From: a virus
IMG/VR virus record: IMGVR_UViG_3300006990_004842
Location: 34,635-98,634 of that record
Direction: 5' to 3' (one strand)
Length of the DNA: 64,000 nt
In this document: piece after piece, positions 41,220-49,820 of the stretch
How positions within the stretch are numbered: position 1 is the stretch's first letter
Layout: each line of letters begins with the position of its first letter
Made by a program: the position numbers and the translations under genes
Notes under the pieces: generated by a model
What the model was told of the DNA's origin: nothing
The model's database searches: none
Seen by the model: only the letters and a program-made list of their open reading frames with translations

Positions 41220-42597
41220 ACTTTTTATTCTTTATAAAGTTCATTAACTCTAGAGATTGCTGTACAGTGTTGTCTGCATTGTCGCTGTCTGCTTTTATAC
41301 TATTGCCTCTTTTCAATTGATCTACTAATCCTGCTGTGGTTACTGTGAGTGCATCTTCTTCATCTTCGTTGAGATCTTCGATTTTCAATGTATCTGGATC
41401 AAACTTCAAGTCTACTTTACTACCAACACCACTACTTGAACGTGTTTTCATAAACTGTATTTGATATCTACCACGTTCTCGCATAGCATTACTTGTAAAA
41501 ATACCCACAACATTATCTGCTGTTTGTATTTTACTAATACCACCTGCAATATGACTGTGATCAAATTCTATTTCTTCTACTGCCGCTCTGTTTAACTGCG
41601 ATGCAGTTACCATTAACAAGTTACGTTCTGCCGCTAAGTTACGCAATTCTTCTGATACAAACTTGTCTTTGATAAATGTATTTTCAGCACTTACCTTGCC
41701 ACTGATAGGCATCATTAAGTCTAAGTAGTCAACCAGCAAACAGTCGACTTTTACACCGCTTTGTATTTCATATTCACGTAAGAATGCACGTATGTCGTTT
41801 GCAGTAATACCACTTGGCATGTACTTAACACGAAACTTACCAGCACTTTTGGATTTCATTTTCACTTTTAAGTGTACGTCATCCATGTTCTTCATGATTT
41901 CTCTAGCGGCATAACCACTAACCATGCTGTCAAGACGCATACTAATAAGTTGTTCACTGAGTTCTAAACTAATGTAAACAACATTAAGTCCTGCTAAACT
42001 CCAATTCACACCAAAGTTTTGCAAGAATAAACTTTTACCTGCGCCGGAGCCTCCTGCGAAAATCGTGATTTCGCCTCTGTTCAGTCCACCGTAAAGTTTT
42101 TGATCTATCGCTTTCCACCCCGTTGACACGGCGCCGCTTTGCTGTTTTATCCATTCCAATCTCTCCTTTGGATTTTCAAAGTATTCTAAGCCCAAGTCTT
42201 TTACTAGGCCTGTTTGTACGGCATCTTTGATTTTGCTTTCAACTGTGCCATAATCCTGTTTTTCTAGCAAGTCTGTGCTTTCAATGATTGCTTTTTCTAA
42301 TGCTTTATGTCTACAAAAAGTTTCAAACTCATCCATAAACCAGTTTTGATGATCTGGCGTTATGTTGGGCACAGGTTCAATTGGAACTTTGCTGATTGCG
42401 TTTAGTTGTTCTAATGTAGGCAGTGAATTATAATGTTCACTATGACTCAACAGCAATTCAATTGCTGGTTTATATTTTGTGTTAAAGTGGTCTGGATGCA
42501 CAATGTTTTGGCATCTTGAAAATAGATCAGGATCACTGATCAAGAACCTTACAAACAGTTCTTGTATTTCTTCGTTATATTCTTTTATATCACTCAT
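41218..42597 (-). CDS. 41: replicative DNA helicase (T4 gp41/DnaB type)
   Basis: The 459-residue protein is near T4 gp41 in length. Walker A is GGSGAGKS, followed by VVYISLELSEQLISMRLDSM (RecA-like core), Walker B region VDCLLVDYLDLMMPISG and ASQLNRAAVEEIEFD. N-terminal helical domain is residues 1-150. It unwinds DNA at the fork as a hexamer and moves with the primase encoded two genes upstream. It overlaps the SGNH gene by 8 bases, so is coupled to it. Confidence 0.9.
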   Translation of the reverse strand: MSDIKEYNEEIQELFVRFLISDPDLFSRCQNIVHPDHFNTKYKPAIELLLSHSEHYNSLPTLEQLNAISKVPIEPVPNITPDHQNWFMDEFETFCRHKALEKAIIESTDLLEKQDYGTVESKIKDAVQTGLVKDLGLEYFENPKERLEWIKQQSGAVSTGWKAIDQKLYGGLNRGEITIFAGGSGAGKSLFLQNFGVNWSLAGLNVVYISLELSEQLISMRLDSMVSGYAAREIMKNMDDVHLKVKMKSKSAGKFRVKYMPSGITANDIRAFLREYEIQSGVKVDCLLVDYLDLMMPISGKVSAENTFIKDKFVSEELRNLAAERNLLMVTASQLNRAAVEEIEFDHSHIAGGISKIQTADNVVGIFTSNAMRERGRYQIQFMKTRSSSGVGSKVDLKFDPDTLKIEDLNEDEEDALTVTTAGLVDQLKRGNSIKADSDNADNTVQQSLELMNFIKNKK

Positions 42598-43399
42598 CGG
42601 GTTTGTGTATCCAGTTTAATAAATCAAGTCTTTTCCAAATACAGTCAGCCATATACTTATAGCCCATTCTGTTTGGAGTAATAAAATCGTGATTGTCAAT
42701 TAAGTCATGATCAATCAAGTCTTCTTTGTCGGACAGGAAATCGTCAGTAGTAATTGCATTGGAAATAATATGTCGCTCGGTTATCCAATTGTATGTAGAA
42801 GAAAAACGATGATATAAATCATCCCATGGCAACCTAGACTGATTTGCAGTTATAGTAAGTAATCTCATTTTACGTCTGTTGACCCATTCTTGCATCATAA
42901 TACAAGATTCAAAAAACTTATTGTTTACATACTTTGCAGAGTAATGTTTGTCTGCTTCTCTAAAATATTCCAATGCATCATCTGCAATTTTTTGAATGTG
43001 TGGTGGACAATCTATGTGGTAATCTATATCGTCTATGAAAACTTTATCTTGTATGTAATCATACTGTAACCAAAAATTATAATCTGCATTATGCAATTCA
43101 TTATTACGAGGATGTGACATTTGCCAAATAACAATATGATTTTGAGCATGGTCTTCATTTACAGATTCTAATGATTCTATTACTTTTCTAACAGACCTAG
43201 TATTAGATGCTCCTGCCATTGACATATTATGCACAGAAGAATAATATGCTTCGTAGTGTCGTGACCACGTATGTTTGCTAATAATACTTTCAAGACCAGG
43301 CCCATGAACTTGTTTACCTATGTATTCTCTTTGGACTCCTTGAGATAATGCATCGCCTACTATTGTTAATGTTGTATGATCTTGTTGGGTATACTTCAT
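42590..43399 (-). CDS. SGNH-fold protein lacking the catalytic serine
   Basis: The 269-residue protein has TIVGDALSQG at residues 12-21: this is block I with Ala17 in place of the Ser nucleophile. NMSMAGASNTRS (block II/III-like), IVIWQMSHPRNN and DFITPNRMGYKYMA (block V-like, no clear Asp-x-x-His) follow. It may bind rather than cut its ligand. It lies between helicase and primase, a place where I would not expect a sugar esterase. The start shares the AAATTATT-ATG context of the 21110 SGNH gene. Confidence 0.55.
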   Translation of the reverse strand: MKYTQQDHTTLTIVGDALSQGVQREYIGKQVHGPGLESIISKHTWSRHYEAYYSSVHNMSMAGASNTRSVRKVIESLESVNEDHAQNHIVIWQMSHPRNNELHNADYNFWLQYDYIQDKVFIDDIDYHIDCPPHIQKIADDALEYFREADKHYSAKYVNNKFFESCIMMQEWVNRRKMRLLTITANQSRLPWDDLYHRFSSTYNWITERHIISNAITTDDFLSDKEDLIDHDLIDNHDFITPNRMGYKYMADCIWKRLDLLNWIHKPDE

Positions 43400-44370
43400 A
43401 ATAATTTACTTTTAACCTGTGCCTTTATTTTGTTTGCTGTAGCATAACTTAGAATACTTTGTAAAGTTCCTAACCGTGTATATTTATTTACTGCATCAGC
43501 GGCATCTTTGCAATCATGATGCCACGGTGGAAAACTTACTTCCCAACCCAAAGCAATAGCCTGATCAATTAATTCTTTACCTGCACTATCTCTGTCAGGA
43601 CACAGTATAACACGTTTGCCTAACTTTTCAATTAAGTGTGCTTGTTCTGGTGTAACACTGTTTCCTAATACACTAACACCATCTATCAGTATAGCATCAA
43701 ATACACCTTCGGTAACAATTACAACATCTCTGTCTGTGTCTGCAAACTTATCTATATTAAACACATAGCCTTTTTGCATATTATGTAGATACTTTGGTGT
43801 CTCCTTGTCTGGTGGATTAATATGTCTAGCAGTCCAACCTACCAATTCATTATTGTAAGTAAATGGAACTACCAATCTCTGCTTGTACAAACTTTCGTTA
43901 ATGTGTAACAATGGATATATGCCCAGTAGTCCTCTTTGTTTTGCATACTGTTTTACAGGATGATTCTCAGGTAAGTGAGATACACTTTCTACTGTTTTAG
44001 GTAATTGTACAGCATCAAATTTTGCCATTGAATAAACATAATCTGTTTCTGTTGTTGCAGATAACTCTTCACTATGTTTTAATAATTCTAATTGTACAGC
44101 ATGTACATCTGCTGAACTTGCACCTAACTTTTCACAGAGATCTTTGTAACGTTTACCCATATGAGGACTCGGTGTCCAGCCAGTAGTATAATTACAATTA
44201 AAACAATGATAACTTATTTTAGTGCCATTTGTGATAATACCACCACGTTTTCTTGTGTCACTGCACATAGGACAATCCATGGTAATCCAACCACTAGGAG
44301 TTTTGTTAGTTTTAATAGGTAAATTACTAACCACTAAGTTGTGTACTGAGTAAACAATCTCATCAATCAT
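43396..44370 (-). CDS. 61: DNA primase (T4 gp61 type)
   Basis: The 324-residue protein has an N-terminal zinc site (Cys33, Cys36, Cys56, Cys59 in MDCPMC and YHCFNC) and a TOPRIM domain with VIVTEGVFDAILIDG and LCPDRDSAGKELI. It makes RNA primers for lagging-strand synthesis with the gp41 helicase. I start at ATG 44370, not the GTG at 44385, since the -10 box of a strong promoter covers 44377-44382. The mRNA would start on this ATG. Stop and next start overlap (ATGA). Confidence 0.9.
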   Translation of the reverse strand: MIDEIVYSVHNLVVSNLPIKTNKTPSGWITMDCPMCSDTRKRGGIITNGTKISYHCFNCNYTTGWTPSPHMGKRYKDLCEKLGASSADVHAVQLELLKHSEELSATTETDYVYSMAKFDAVQLPKTVESVSHLPENHPVKQYAKQRGLLGIYPLLHINESLYKQRLVVPFTYNNELVGWTARHINPPDKETPKYLHNMQKGYVFNIDKFADTDRDVVIVTEGVFDAILIDGVSVLGNSVTPEQAHLIEKLGKRVILCPDRDSAGKELIDQAIALGWEVSFPPWHHDCKDAADAVNKYTRLGTLQSILSYATANKIKAQVKSKLL

Positions 44371-44376
44371 GTGTTT

Positions 44377-44405
44377 ATTATACACTCTAAATGTCTATAA
44401 GTCAA
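44377..44405 (-). promoter_or_regulatory. sigma70 promoter for primase; predicts a leaderless mRNA
   Basis: TTGACT (44400-44405), 17 nt, TATAAT (44377-44382) on the minus strand. The predicted first RNA base is the A of the ATG at 44370. The -35 overlaps the end of the upstream gene. Confidence 0.8.
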
Positions 44406-45468
44406 GACAATTATAGTTTCTTTTTCTTGCTGATGTTAGCCTAGCCAAAGCTCGTTTATTGGAAAGTAACCTAGGAAATAACTTTTGATATAGTGCTTCT
44501 AAATTTTCTCCTGATAAAAATTTAACTGCCTCAACTGGGTCTGCAGGAAAGTCTGCTTCAAAAGTGTAAAAACCTAATTCACGTAACTTGGCATGTGTAG
44601 TAGTTTCTCCTACAACCATGAAAGGTCTCATTCCTATAATTGGTTTGTAAGTTTTTTCTGTGAGCAAAGGTATGTAGTGATCGTCACGTTGTTCGCCTAA
44701 TGTTTCAGTTACAATACATAAAAAACTTTTTTTCCAAATATCTGAAATACCCAGACTGAATGCATCTGCAGGAATTTGATATTGGTCGTCATCACCAGAC
44801 ATAAGGGAGTTCATGCCATAATTGTTTTCATCAAAATTTCTATAGTGAGGAGGCTTTCCTTCCCAAGTTTCATAATCTTTGGTTTGTACTCCCATAGTAA
44901 ATACACCCTTATCTAAAAGGTTGTTCTGCATGAATTCGTATTGTAATTTAACTCTGTGAGCACTGGGCTTTCTGTTATAACAAAGATAGGTATTTGTAAA
45001 AGTGTCATATGGCTTGATTTCTTCATCTGTGTATTTTTTGAAGAATGTATCACATGCAAGAAACCAATAAGGTATGTACTCGGCATTGAATTCATCACTT
45101 GCTACATTGCCAACTACTTTTACATTATTGGCGCCTAAGCGATCAATGCAATACTCAAATGTGGACCACCAATTATCTAAATGCATTTTATCAAAAAACT
45201 CATAGAACATTATGCATTGTATGTCAGGATTACCATCTAGTAGTTGTTTGACTTGTTGGTATTTAGGTACATTTGATACACCTAATTCTTGCATGTTTCT
45301 ATTGTTGTTTACAGGATCAAATTCCCACATGGTATTAACTTTGATTCCAGAACGTTTACCAAAGTAAGTAGTGTACAATCTATCAGAAAGTTCAATGTCA
45401 AAATTAAATGTTGTAGATTCGGGGTTTGGATAACCGGCACCAAAAAGGTCGTAATGTATGTGTGTCAT
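44395..45468 (-). CDS. GT10-like glycosyltransferase
   Basis: The 357-residue protein begins MTHIHYDLFGAGYPNPESTT and carries TYLCYNRKPSAHRVKLQYEF (typical central strand) and PLLTEKTYKPIIGMRPFMVV, the same TEKT motif as in the tandem glycosyltransferases at 566-2886. It is therefore the third member of this family in the window. The C-terminal helices end in KRNYNCLDL. It starts 9 bases after the structural gene stop without a clear ribosome site. A sugar-transfer role to surface or DNA is inferred. Confidence 0.58.
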   Translation of the reverse strand: MTHIHYDLFGAGYPNPESTTFNFDIELSDRLYTTYFGKRSGIKVNTMWEFDPVNNNRNMQELGVSNVPKYQQVKQLLDGNPDIQCIMFYEFFDKMHLDNWWSTFEYCIDRLGANNVKVVGNVASDEFNAEYIPYWFLACDTFFKKYTDEEIKPYDTFTNTYLCYNRKPSAHRVKLQYEFMQNNLLDKGVFTMGVQTKDYETWEGKPPHYRNFDENNYGMNSLMSGDDDQYQIPADAFSLGISDIWKKSFLCIVTETLGEQRDDHYIPLLTEKTYKPIIGMRPFMVVGETTTHAKLRELGFYTFEADFPADPVEAVKFLSGENLEALYQKLFPRLLSNKRALARLTSARKRNYNCLDL

Positions 45469-45477
45469 TGTGTGCTA

Positions 45478-46278
45478 TTAATTTCTTAACAACACTTTGT
45501 CAATTGATCCTGATTCCGGCTTACTTAAAATTCTTACCCAATTACAATTAATATTAAAATTCGTGTGGGAAATGGACGATGTATTACTTAGGTCAATGTT
45601 TTTAACATCAAACCAATCGGTACTTGCATCATCATTGTCAGGCACTGCTGTTAAACAACTTGCCTGAATTGTAACTTGTCCTGTGTAAGTGTTTGGATAT
45701 ATTGCCATAGTGTGTTGTGCATTAGCAAAGTTTCTATCTAAATTTCCGTAGAGTGCGTTTGTAACAAAAGTATTAGATGCATCGCCAATCATTGTGTTGC
45801 CTGTTTGTAAAAAAGTATTTTGAGTTTGTGTTGGAATTGGTGTTAGGCCCAGTTGGTCTGCAATTTCTATATCAAACGCAACATTGTTATTTTGATCACT
45901 GTACACAGGCCTGTCTTGTACTTCATCTTCTGACATAGTTATATAAATTTTATATAAGCCTGGGTTGATACCTGCTAAGTCTCCTTCAGATAGTGTTAAT
46001 TTAAGAACACCAATGTCTGAAGTATGTTCTAGTATACGTGATACCAATCTTTTTTTAGTAGTAGGACTAACTATGTATGCTCTTAATGTATGTGCAAAAA
46101 CATTCTGTTTTTTCCTATCTCTGTCACGCACATTTAGAAAAATGTCGTTTGTAACGCCCTTATGGGCAACTATTCGTCTGTTATTCATAGGTCTATTATC
46201 CAAGTTCAGACTGTCTCCGCCGATTACATAATCTATATGCTGTTCATATAGATACAGTCTGTTATTCAAAATACTCAT
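45478..46278 (-). CDS. virion structural protein, probably tail or baseplate
   Basis: The 266-residue protein starts MSILNNRLYLYEQHIDYVIG. The N-terminal half has the fold pattern of tail attachment proteins (FLNVRDRDRKKQNVFAHTLR, then strands) and the C-terminal half is a beta-sandwich with CNWVRILSKPESGSIDKVLL. I chose ATG 46278 since GATAAATA ends 5 nt before it; a longer frame to 46335 would cross that box. Likely late and part of the tail, near the fibre genes in function. Confidence 0.62.
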   Translation of the reverse strand: MSILNNRLYLYEQHIDYVIGGDSLNLDNRPMNNRRIVAHKGVTNDIFLNVRDRDRKKQNVFAHTLRAYIVSPTTKKRLVSRILEHTSDIGVLKLTLSEGDLAGINPGLYKIYITMSEDEVQDRPVYSDQNNNVAFDIEIADQLGLTPIPTQTQNTFLQTGNTMIGDASNTFVTNALYGNLDRNFANAQHTMAIYPNTYTGQVTIQASCLTAVPDNDDASTDWFDVKNIDLSNTSSISHTNFNINCNWVRILSKPESGSIDKVLLRN

Positions 46279-46283
46279 AACTA

Positions 46284-46291
46284 TATTTATC
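46284..46291 (-). promoter_or_regulatory. late promoter GATAAATA (minus)
   Basis: Late box 5 nt before the ATG at 46278. Faces the plus-strand box at 46306, giving a divergent late promoter pair. Confidence 0.7.
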
Positions 46292-46305
46292 TGTCTTTCA
46301 AGATT

Positions 46306-46313
46306 GGTAAATA
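46306..46313 (+). promoter_or_regulatory. late promoter-like GGTAAATA (plus)
   Basis: One-base variant of the late box, ending 6 nt before the ATG at 46320. Confidence 0.5.
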
Positions 46314-46319
46314 TGTTTA

Positions 46320-46685
46320 ATGTCAGAAAACCCATATCAACAATTAGAATTCTTAACAGGAATATCGTACGCTGGTGAAGAATACGTTGGCATAGTAGTG
46401 AACCAAGATAACCAAATCATAACATTTTATGATGTACAATCAATCCCATCCAATGAGGCAAGAAAGGACTTCTTGGAGTATGGAGAACTTTGGTGGTGGG
46501 AAAGCAATAGACAGATACCAATAGATGTATTTTTGCATCATGAGATGAAAACATTTTTACCTGCTATAAAGACTTTTGCTATGAAGGATGTAGAAATATT
46601 GTTTGGTCCTGTAACTAGCCTACAAAAACTAATTAGAAAAAGAATTAAAAGACGTACTGTCCAACTAGTACGTAAAACTGACTAA
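46320..46685 (+). CDS. conserved T4-like phage protein, unknown function
   Basis: The 121-residue protein begins MSENPYQQLEFLTGISYAGE and ends in a basic stretch (LIRKRIKRRTVQLVRK). The centre has LWWWESNRQIPIDVFLHHEM. I recognise the layout as a conserved hypothetical in T4-like marine phages. A late box sits 6 nt before the ATG, and there is no ribosome site. Ends 4 bases into the convergent gene. Confidence 0.6.
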   Translation: MSENPYQQLEFLTGISYAGEEYVGIVVNQDNQIITFYDVQSIPSNEARKDFLEYGELWWWESNRQIPIDVFLHHEMKTFLPAIKTFAMKDVEILFGPVTSLQKLIRKRIKRRTVQLVRKTD

Positions 46686-47257
46686 CCCAACTGCTCAACT
46701 ATTAAATTTAACTGTGCTATAATAGCAATAGCATATCCATAACTGTGACTTTTCTTAAAGAAGTAAGTGTCGTCTTGTGGCTTTACCCAAACATCGGCCT
46801 CAATTTCTTGCCATGTCTTGCCAACTAAATGTCTTTTACCAGGTCGGATCATTGCTAGTATCATTGCTAGTTGATCTACACTTGTAGGAGGATATTGTTT
46901 TACAATATCCCAATGGTTGTTGATGTGAAATAATTGCTCTACAATGTCTTGATGTTCAAACAATTCCCAAATAGGTTCAGCATCTATTAGACTTTGTAAA
47001 TGGCTTTCACTTTTTACATCTTTGTATATGTGATTATTAAGGAAGTCGACCTTGAACCAACCTTGCTCTTCTGCATCTTTATAATCAATGGTGCTGTATC
47101 CTTCTATTGGAAGAAAAGGAATGTTCTGAAAGTACACGCCAGTATTGTGTTTTGTGTATTCACCGTTCTTCAATATACTAGCAGGAGTTGTCTTAACTAA
47201 TTTTAAGAACTCATCTCTGTTAAACATATCGATGTCTACATCAAAATCAATCTTCAT
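46682..47257 (-). CDS. conserved phage protein resembling a DnaE segment
   Basis: The 191-residue protein starts MKIDFDVDIDMFNRDEFLKL. Residues 125-190, with QLAMILAMIRPGKRH and YFFKKSHSYGYAIAI, recall two blocks of bacterial replicative polymerase DnaE (YRPG and FNKSHAAAY). A full polymerase is absent: catalytic Asp residues are not visible. It might be an ancient fragment kept as a binding domain. The operon contains gp62-like and UvsW, so a replication role is plausible. Overlaps the MazG-like gene by 11 bases. Confidence 0.55.
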   Translation of the reverse strand: MKIDFDVDIDMFNRDEFLKLVKTTPASILKNGEYTKHNTGVYFQNIPFLPIEGYSTIDYKDAEEQGWFKVDFLNNHIYKDVKSESHLQSLIDAEPIWELFEHQDIVEQLFHINNHWDIVKQYPPTSVDQLAMILAMIRPGKRHLVGKTWQEIEADVWVKPQDDTYFFKKSHSYGYAIAIIAQLNLIVEQLG

Positions 47258-47504
47258 CGCTGAACAACATACTCCACTTCATTAATTTTTCTTTTTTCTC
47301 TTTCATTCTATCTGTGATTTGTTCATTGGTGACGAGACCACTCATTTTCATTATCTCAATCATGGTCATAACGTCACCAATTTCGTCTTGGAGATTACGC
47401 AAATACTTTGTTTTGCCTTTAGTACGGATTACTTTACTACAGGCTTGTATTAACTCGCCACATTCTTCCATAGTAATGACTAACATTTCTTCGCGTTTTT
47501 TCAT
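47247..47504 (-). CDS. MazG-like nucleotide pyrophosphohydrolase
   Basis: The 85-residue protein has EECGELIQACSKVIR and LQDEIGDVMTMIEIM, the ExxE and ExxD metal-binding helices of the MazG/dUTPase-like all-alpha fold. It probably hydrolyses a nucleoside triphosphate to the monophosphate. Next to thyX, a role in dUTP removal or dNTP balance fits (inference). It is coupled to thyX by ATGA. Confidence 0.72.
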   Translation of the reverse strand: MKKREEMLVITMEECGELIQACSKVIRTKGKTKYLRNLQDEIGDVMTMIEIMKMSGLVTNEQITDRMKEKKEKLMKWSMLFSDED

Positions 47505-48160
47505 ATCTCTTTTCCTTTGAACTCTTCTGCTAATGGAAATATCTCTGCTATAACATCTGCCACAGCATGAGCAATATCCATATGCTCTTGTTGTGTGCCA
47601 TTAGCACCACGTAATTCAATATAATGAATCCAACTACGCAACGTACCATTAACGTACAAGCGGCTTAGTGTGTTTCCTTCCGGAAGTACTGCTCTTGCCT
47701 GCTCTTTGGCAATACCGTTGCTTACAGCGAAGTTATAAGCGTCTAAGGCGGCATCTATAACAGACTTTTGCATTTCCTGCCATGATAGTTCTAATGCAGG
47801 ATCATCACTAGGAATACTATTTTGCCTATTTTTAGGGTCTTGCATTCTTGCTTCACGTAATTCAAATTCTAAATCTTTTGTTGGGTCAGCATAACGTTGA
47901 CTAAACTCTTGGAAACTAAAACTCCTATGACGTAACAGTTGTCTTGCTATGTCTCTGGTTGTTTCTACTTCCATGCACACTGATACCATTTCAAGTGGTG
48001 ACCAATGTTTGTGTTTCATCAAATACTTCACAAGTTTTTCGCTTGTTTCTTTGTTGTTTTGATTATCTGGATTACTTACTCTGGCACAATAGGCCACTAA
48101 GTCTAATGCTGACTCATTGTAATCTGGTGCTTGTGAGTGACTAATTAATTTTACTTTCAT
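47501..48160 (-). CDS. thyX: FAD-dependent thymidylate synthase ThyX
   Basis: The 219-residue protein contains RHRSFSFQEFSQRY, the ThyX signature RHRxxSxxxxSxR. It makes dTMP from dUMP with FAD and methylene-tetrahydrofolate, a reaction needed for AT-rich phage DNA. Other conserved pieces are WSPLEMVSVCMEVETTRDIA near the start and SWIHYIELRGANGTQQEHMD near the end. Part of the uvsW-metK-thyX operon. Confidence 0.93.
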   Translation of the reverse strand: MKVKLISHSQAPDYNESALDLVAYCARVSNPDNQNNKETSEKLVKYLMKHKHWSPLEMVSVCMEVETTRDIARQLLRHRSFSFQEFSQRYADPTKDLEFELREARMQDPKNRQNSIPSDDPALELSWQEMQKSVIDAALDAYNFAVSNGIAKEQARAVLPEGNTLSRLYVNGTLRSWIHYIELRGANGTQQEHMDIAHAVADVIAEIFPLAEEFKGKEI

Positions 48161-48873
48161 TATATACCTGCTTGTTCACATGTGTCTTTAATTGCTTGAA
48201 CCTCATCTGGATTCTTTGCAAATACTTTAAGCCAAAATTGAGCATCAATAACATGCTCAATCATTTTGACTTGTTCACTGCTAAACCTTGTTAGCAATTG
48301 GTCTCCAGTGTTGCTCAAATAGATCAACCATGGGGATATTTTTACAGCTCTGATATCATGAACTGCTCTTGGAGCACTAACTAGTGTAAAATATTCAGTC
48401 CAATCAGCATCATTATCATTCGCCCACTCAGTGAGATAAATTACACTACGTTCTAATGCTCTCAATCCTGGTTCTTTCTTTACATACTGTAACAAGAACT
48501 CATCATACAGTTTATCTTTACTCCAGTCTGCTAATTTCTTAGCATTCTTAATCAACCATTCTGCAAACTTTTCTGGTTCTAAATATTCATTGCGAATACA
48601 ACTACGACCAAACTTAGTAAAACCTTCATAGTATTGGCTACGGATAAAGTCTTCCATAGTCTTTGGCTTACTTACAGTTGTGTTCAACTCATAGAACATT
48701 TGAAATACACGATAACCTAATCTAACGTGTGTCATATCTTTGTCTGCCCAACGTCTTTTACGTGGACACATGTGAGCGGCTAGTGTGCGTTCGCTACGAA
48801 AAGTTTTTTCGCACCACTTACACTTATTATCACTTTCCAAAGATATCTTTGATTGCTTTGTCATCGTAACCAT
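48160..48873 (-). CDS. zinc-finger phage protein, unknown function
   Basis: The 237-residue protein has CKWCEKTFRSERTLAAHMCP at residues 18-37, a C2HC-type zinc finger, followed by a helical domain with MEDFIRSQYYEGFTKFGRS. I recognise the family as conserved in T4-like marine phages. It lies between gp62-like and thyX, so a part in replication or late transcription is possible. The start overlaps gp62-like by 44 bases; the second ATG at 48864 is an alternative start. Confidence 0.6.
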   Translation of the reverse strand: MVTMTKQSKISLESDNKCKWCEKTFRSERTLAAHMCPRKRRWADKDMTHVRLGYRVFQMFYELNTTVSKPKTMEDFIRSQYYEGFTKFGRSCIRNEYLEPEKFAEWLIKNAKKLADWSKDKLYDEFLLQYVKKEPGLRALERSVIYLTEWANDNDADWTEYFTLVSAPRAVHDIRAVKISPWLIYLSNTGDQLLTRFSSEQVKMIEHVIDAQFWLKVFAKNPDEVQAIKDTCEQAGI

Positions 48874-49300
48874 GTGCTTCTGCTAATTGTTTTAATTCAT
48901 CTTTAGTGTTTATATCTAATATCATTTCCAACTCATCTGATTTGAGTGTGGGAAACAAGTCTGATAAAAACTCTGTAACCTTGTTCTTTTTCTTTCTGCT
49001 GTTTGGTGGCTTGATGTAAGGATGAAATTCTATCTTACCTGTGCCACACATACTCATCAACATCCATTGCAATTCTGGGTGCTTGTAAATCTCTTCAAAA
49101 TTTTTGTTTACAAGTTCATTAACCATAAAAATAAAATGTGCGGCATTCTTGCCTTGCACACTACTTGCATATCTCATCATCATCCATGTGCTAAATGCTT
49201 TTGTCTGTTCAGCATTTAGTCTATTATACCAACCTTTGTCTCTTTTGTCAATGGCGGCCATAACAGTTTTCAATGGCAATGCTGGTTGCTTCTTAGGCAT
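48830..49300 (-). CDS. 62: gp62-like clamp-loader small subunit
   Basis: The 156-residue protein starts at ATG 49300 (MPKKQPALPLKTVMAAIDKR) and has a helical pattern with VNELVNKNFEEIYKHPELQW and HPYIKP, resembling the clamp loader small subunit of T4-like cyanophages. It would join a gp44 ATPase (not in this window) to load the sliding clamp. Similarity to T4 gp62 itself is weak. The start overlaps the nucleosidase gene end by 8 bases. Confidence 0.55.
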   Translation of the reverse strand: MPKKQPALPLKTVMAAIDKRDKGWYNRLNAEQTKAFSTWMMMRYASSVQGKNAAHFIFMVNELVNKNFEEIYKHPELQWMLMSMCGTGKIEFHPYIKPPNSRKKKNKVTEFLSDLFPTLKSDELEMILDINTKDELKQLAEAHGYDDKAIKDIFGK

Positions 49301-49820
49301 GATAGTCCTTGTAGATTGTAATAAAGTGTTCTTCGCCCTTTGCAACATTGTCTAGCCAACTTGTATCTGCACTGTCGTCTGCATTGTCGCTTACATACTT
49401 GTAACATTTGAAATCAATGCCTCTTTGCTGACAGGCTTTTGCAATAGCAAATGCCTCCATATCAACAACGTGAGCTGGTATTTCTAAATCTGGATCTGTA
49501 ACAAAGTTATCTCCTGTGCTACATGTATACCCAATACCATTTGAAATAGTAATTGGATCTTTTGGTAACATCATTTCTATTGCCTCAGGACACTTGCCTT
49601 TATCTCGTTCAACAAAGTTAACCATTTCATGGCATCCTTCTTTTAACACAATACCACCTGCTGTTCCAAAATTCCAAACTCTAATTGGCTTGAACTTCTG
49701 TATTAACCTAGCGGCTGTTAGTGCGGCATTGATTTTACCTACACCAGTAAAAAATACATTATCCCATTTGGCCATGTTAGGTGCCTCATGTTCTAATGCT
49801 ATTAAAATTAAGTCTTTCAT
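49293..49820 (-). CDS. MTA/SAH nucleosidase-like enzyme
   Basis: The 175-residue protein begins MKDLILIALEHEAPNMAKWD and has FFTGVGKINAALTA, FGTAGG, VDMEAFAIA and KYVSDNADD, the usual sites of the PNP/UDP phosphorylase family and closest to MTA/SAH nucleosidases (MTAN/Pfs). It likely cleaves S-adenosylhomocysteine or methylthioadenosine to adenine. It is short for the family (about 230), mostly in the centre. Coupled to apt by ATGA, and metK is two genes above, so the three fit one cycle. Confidence 0.75.
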   Translation of the reverse strand: MKDLILIALEHEAPNMAKWDNVFFTGVGKINAALTAARLIQKFKPIRVWNFGTAGGIVLKEGCHEMVNFVERDKGKCPEAIEMMLPKDPITISNGIGYTCSTGDNFVTDPDLEIPAHVVDMEAFAIAKACQQRGIDFKCYKYVSDNADDSADTSWLDNVAKGEEHFITIYKDYHA

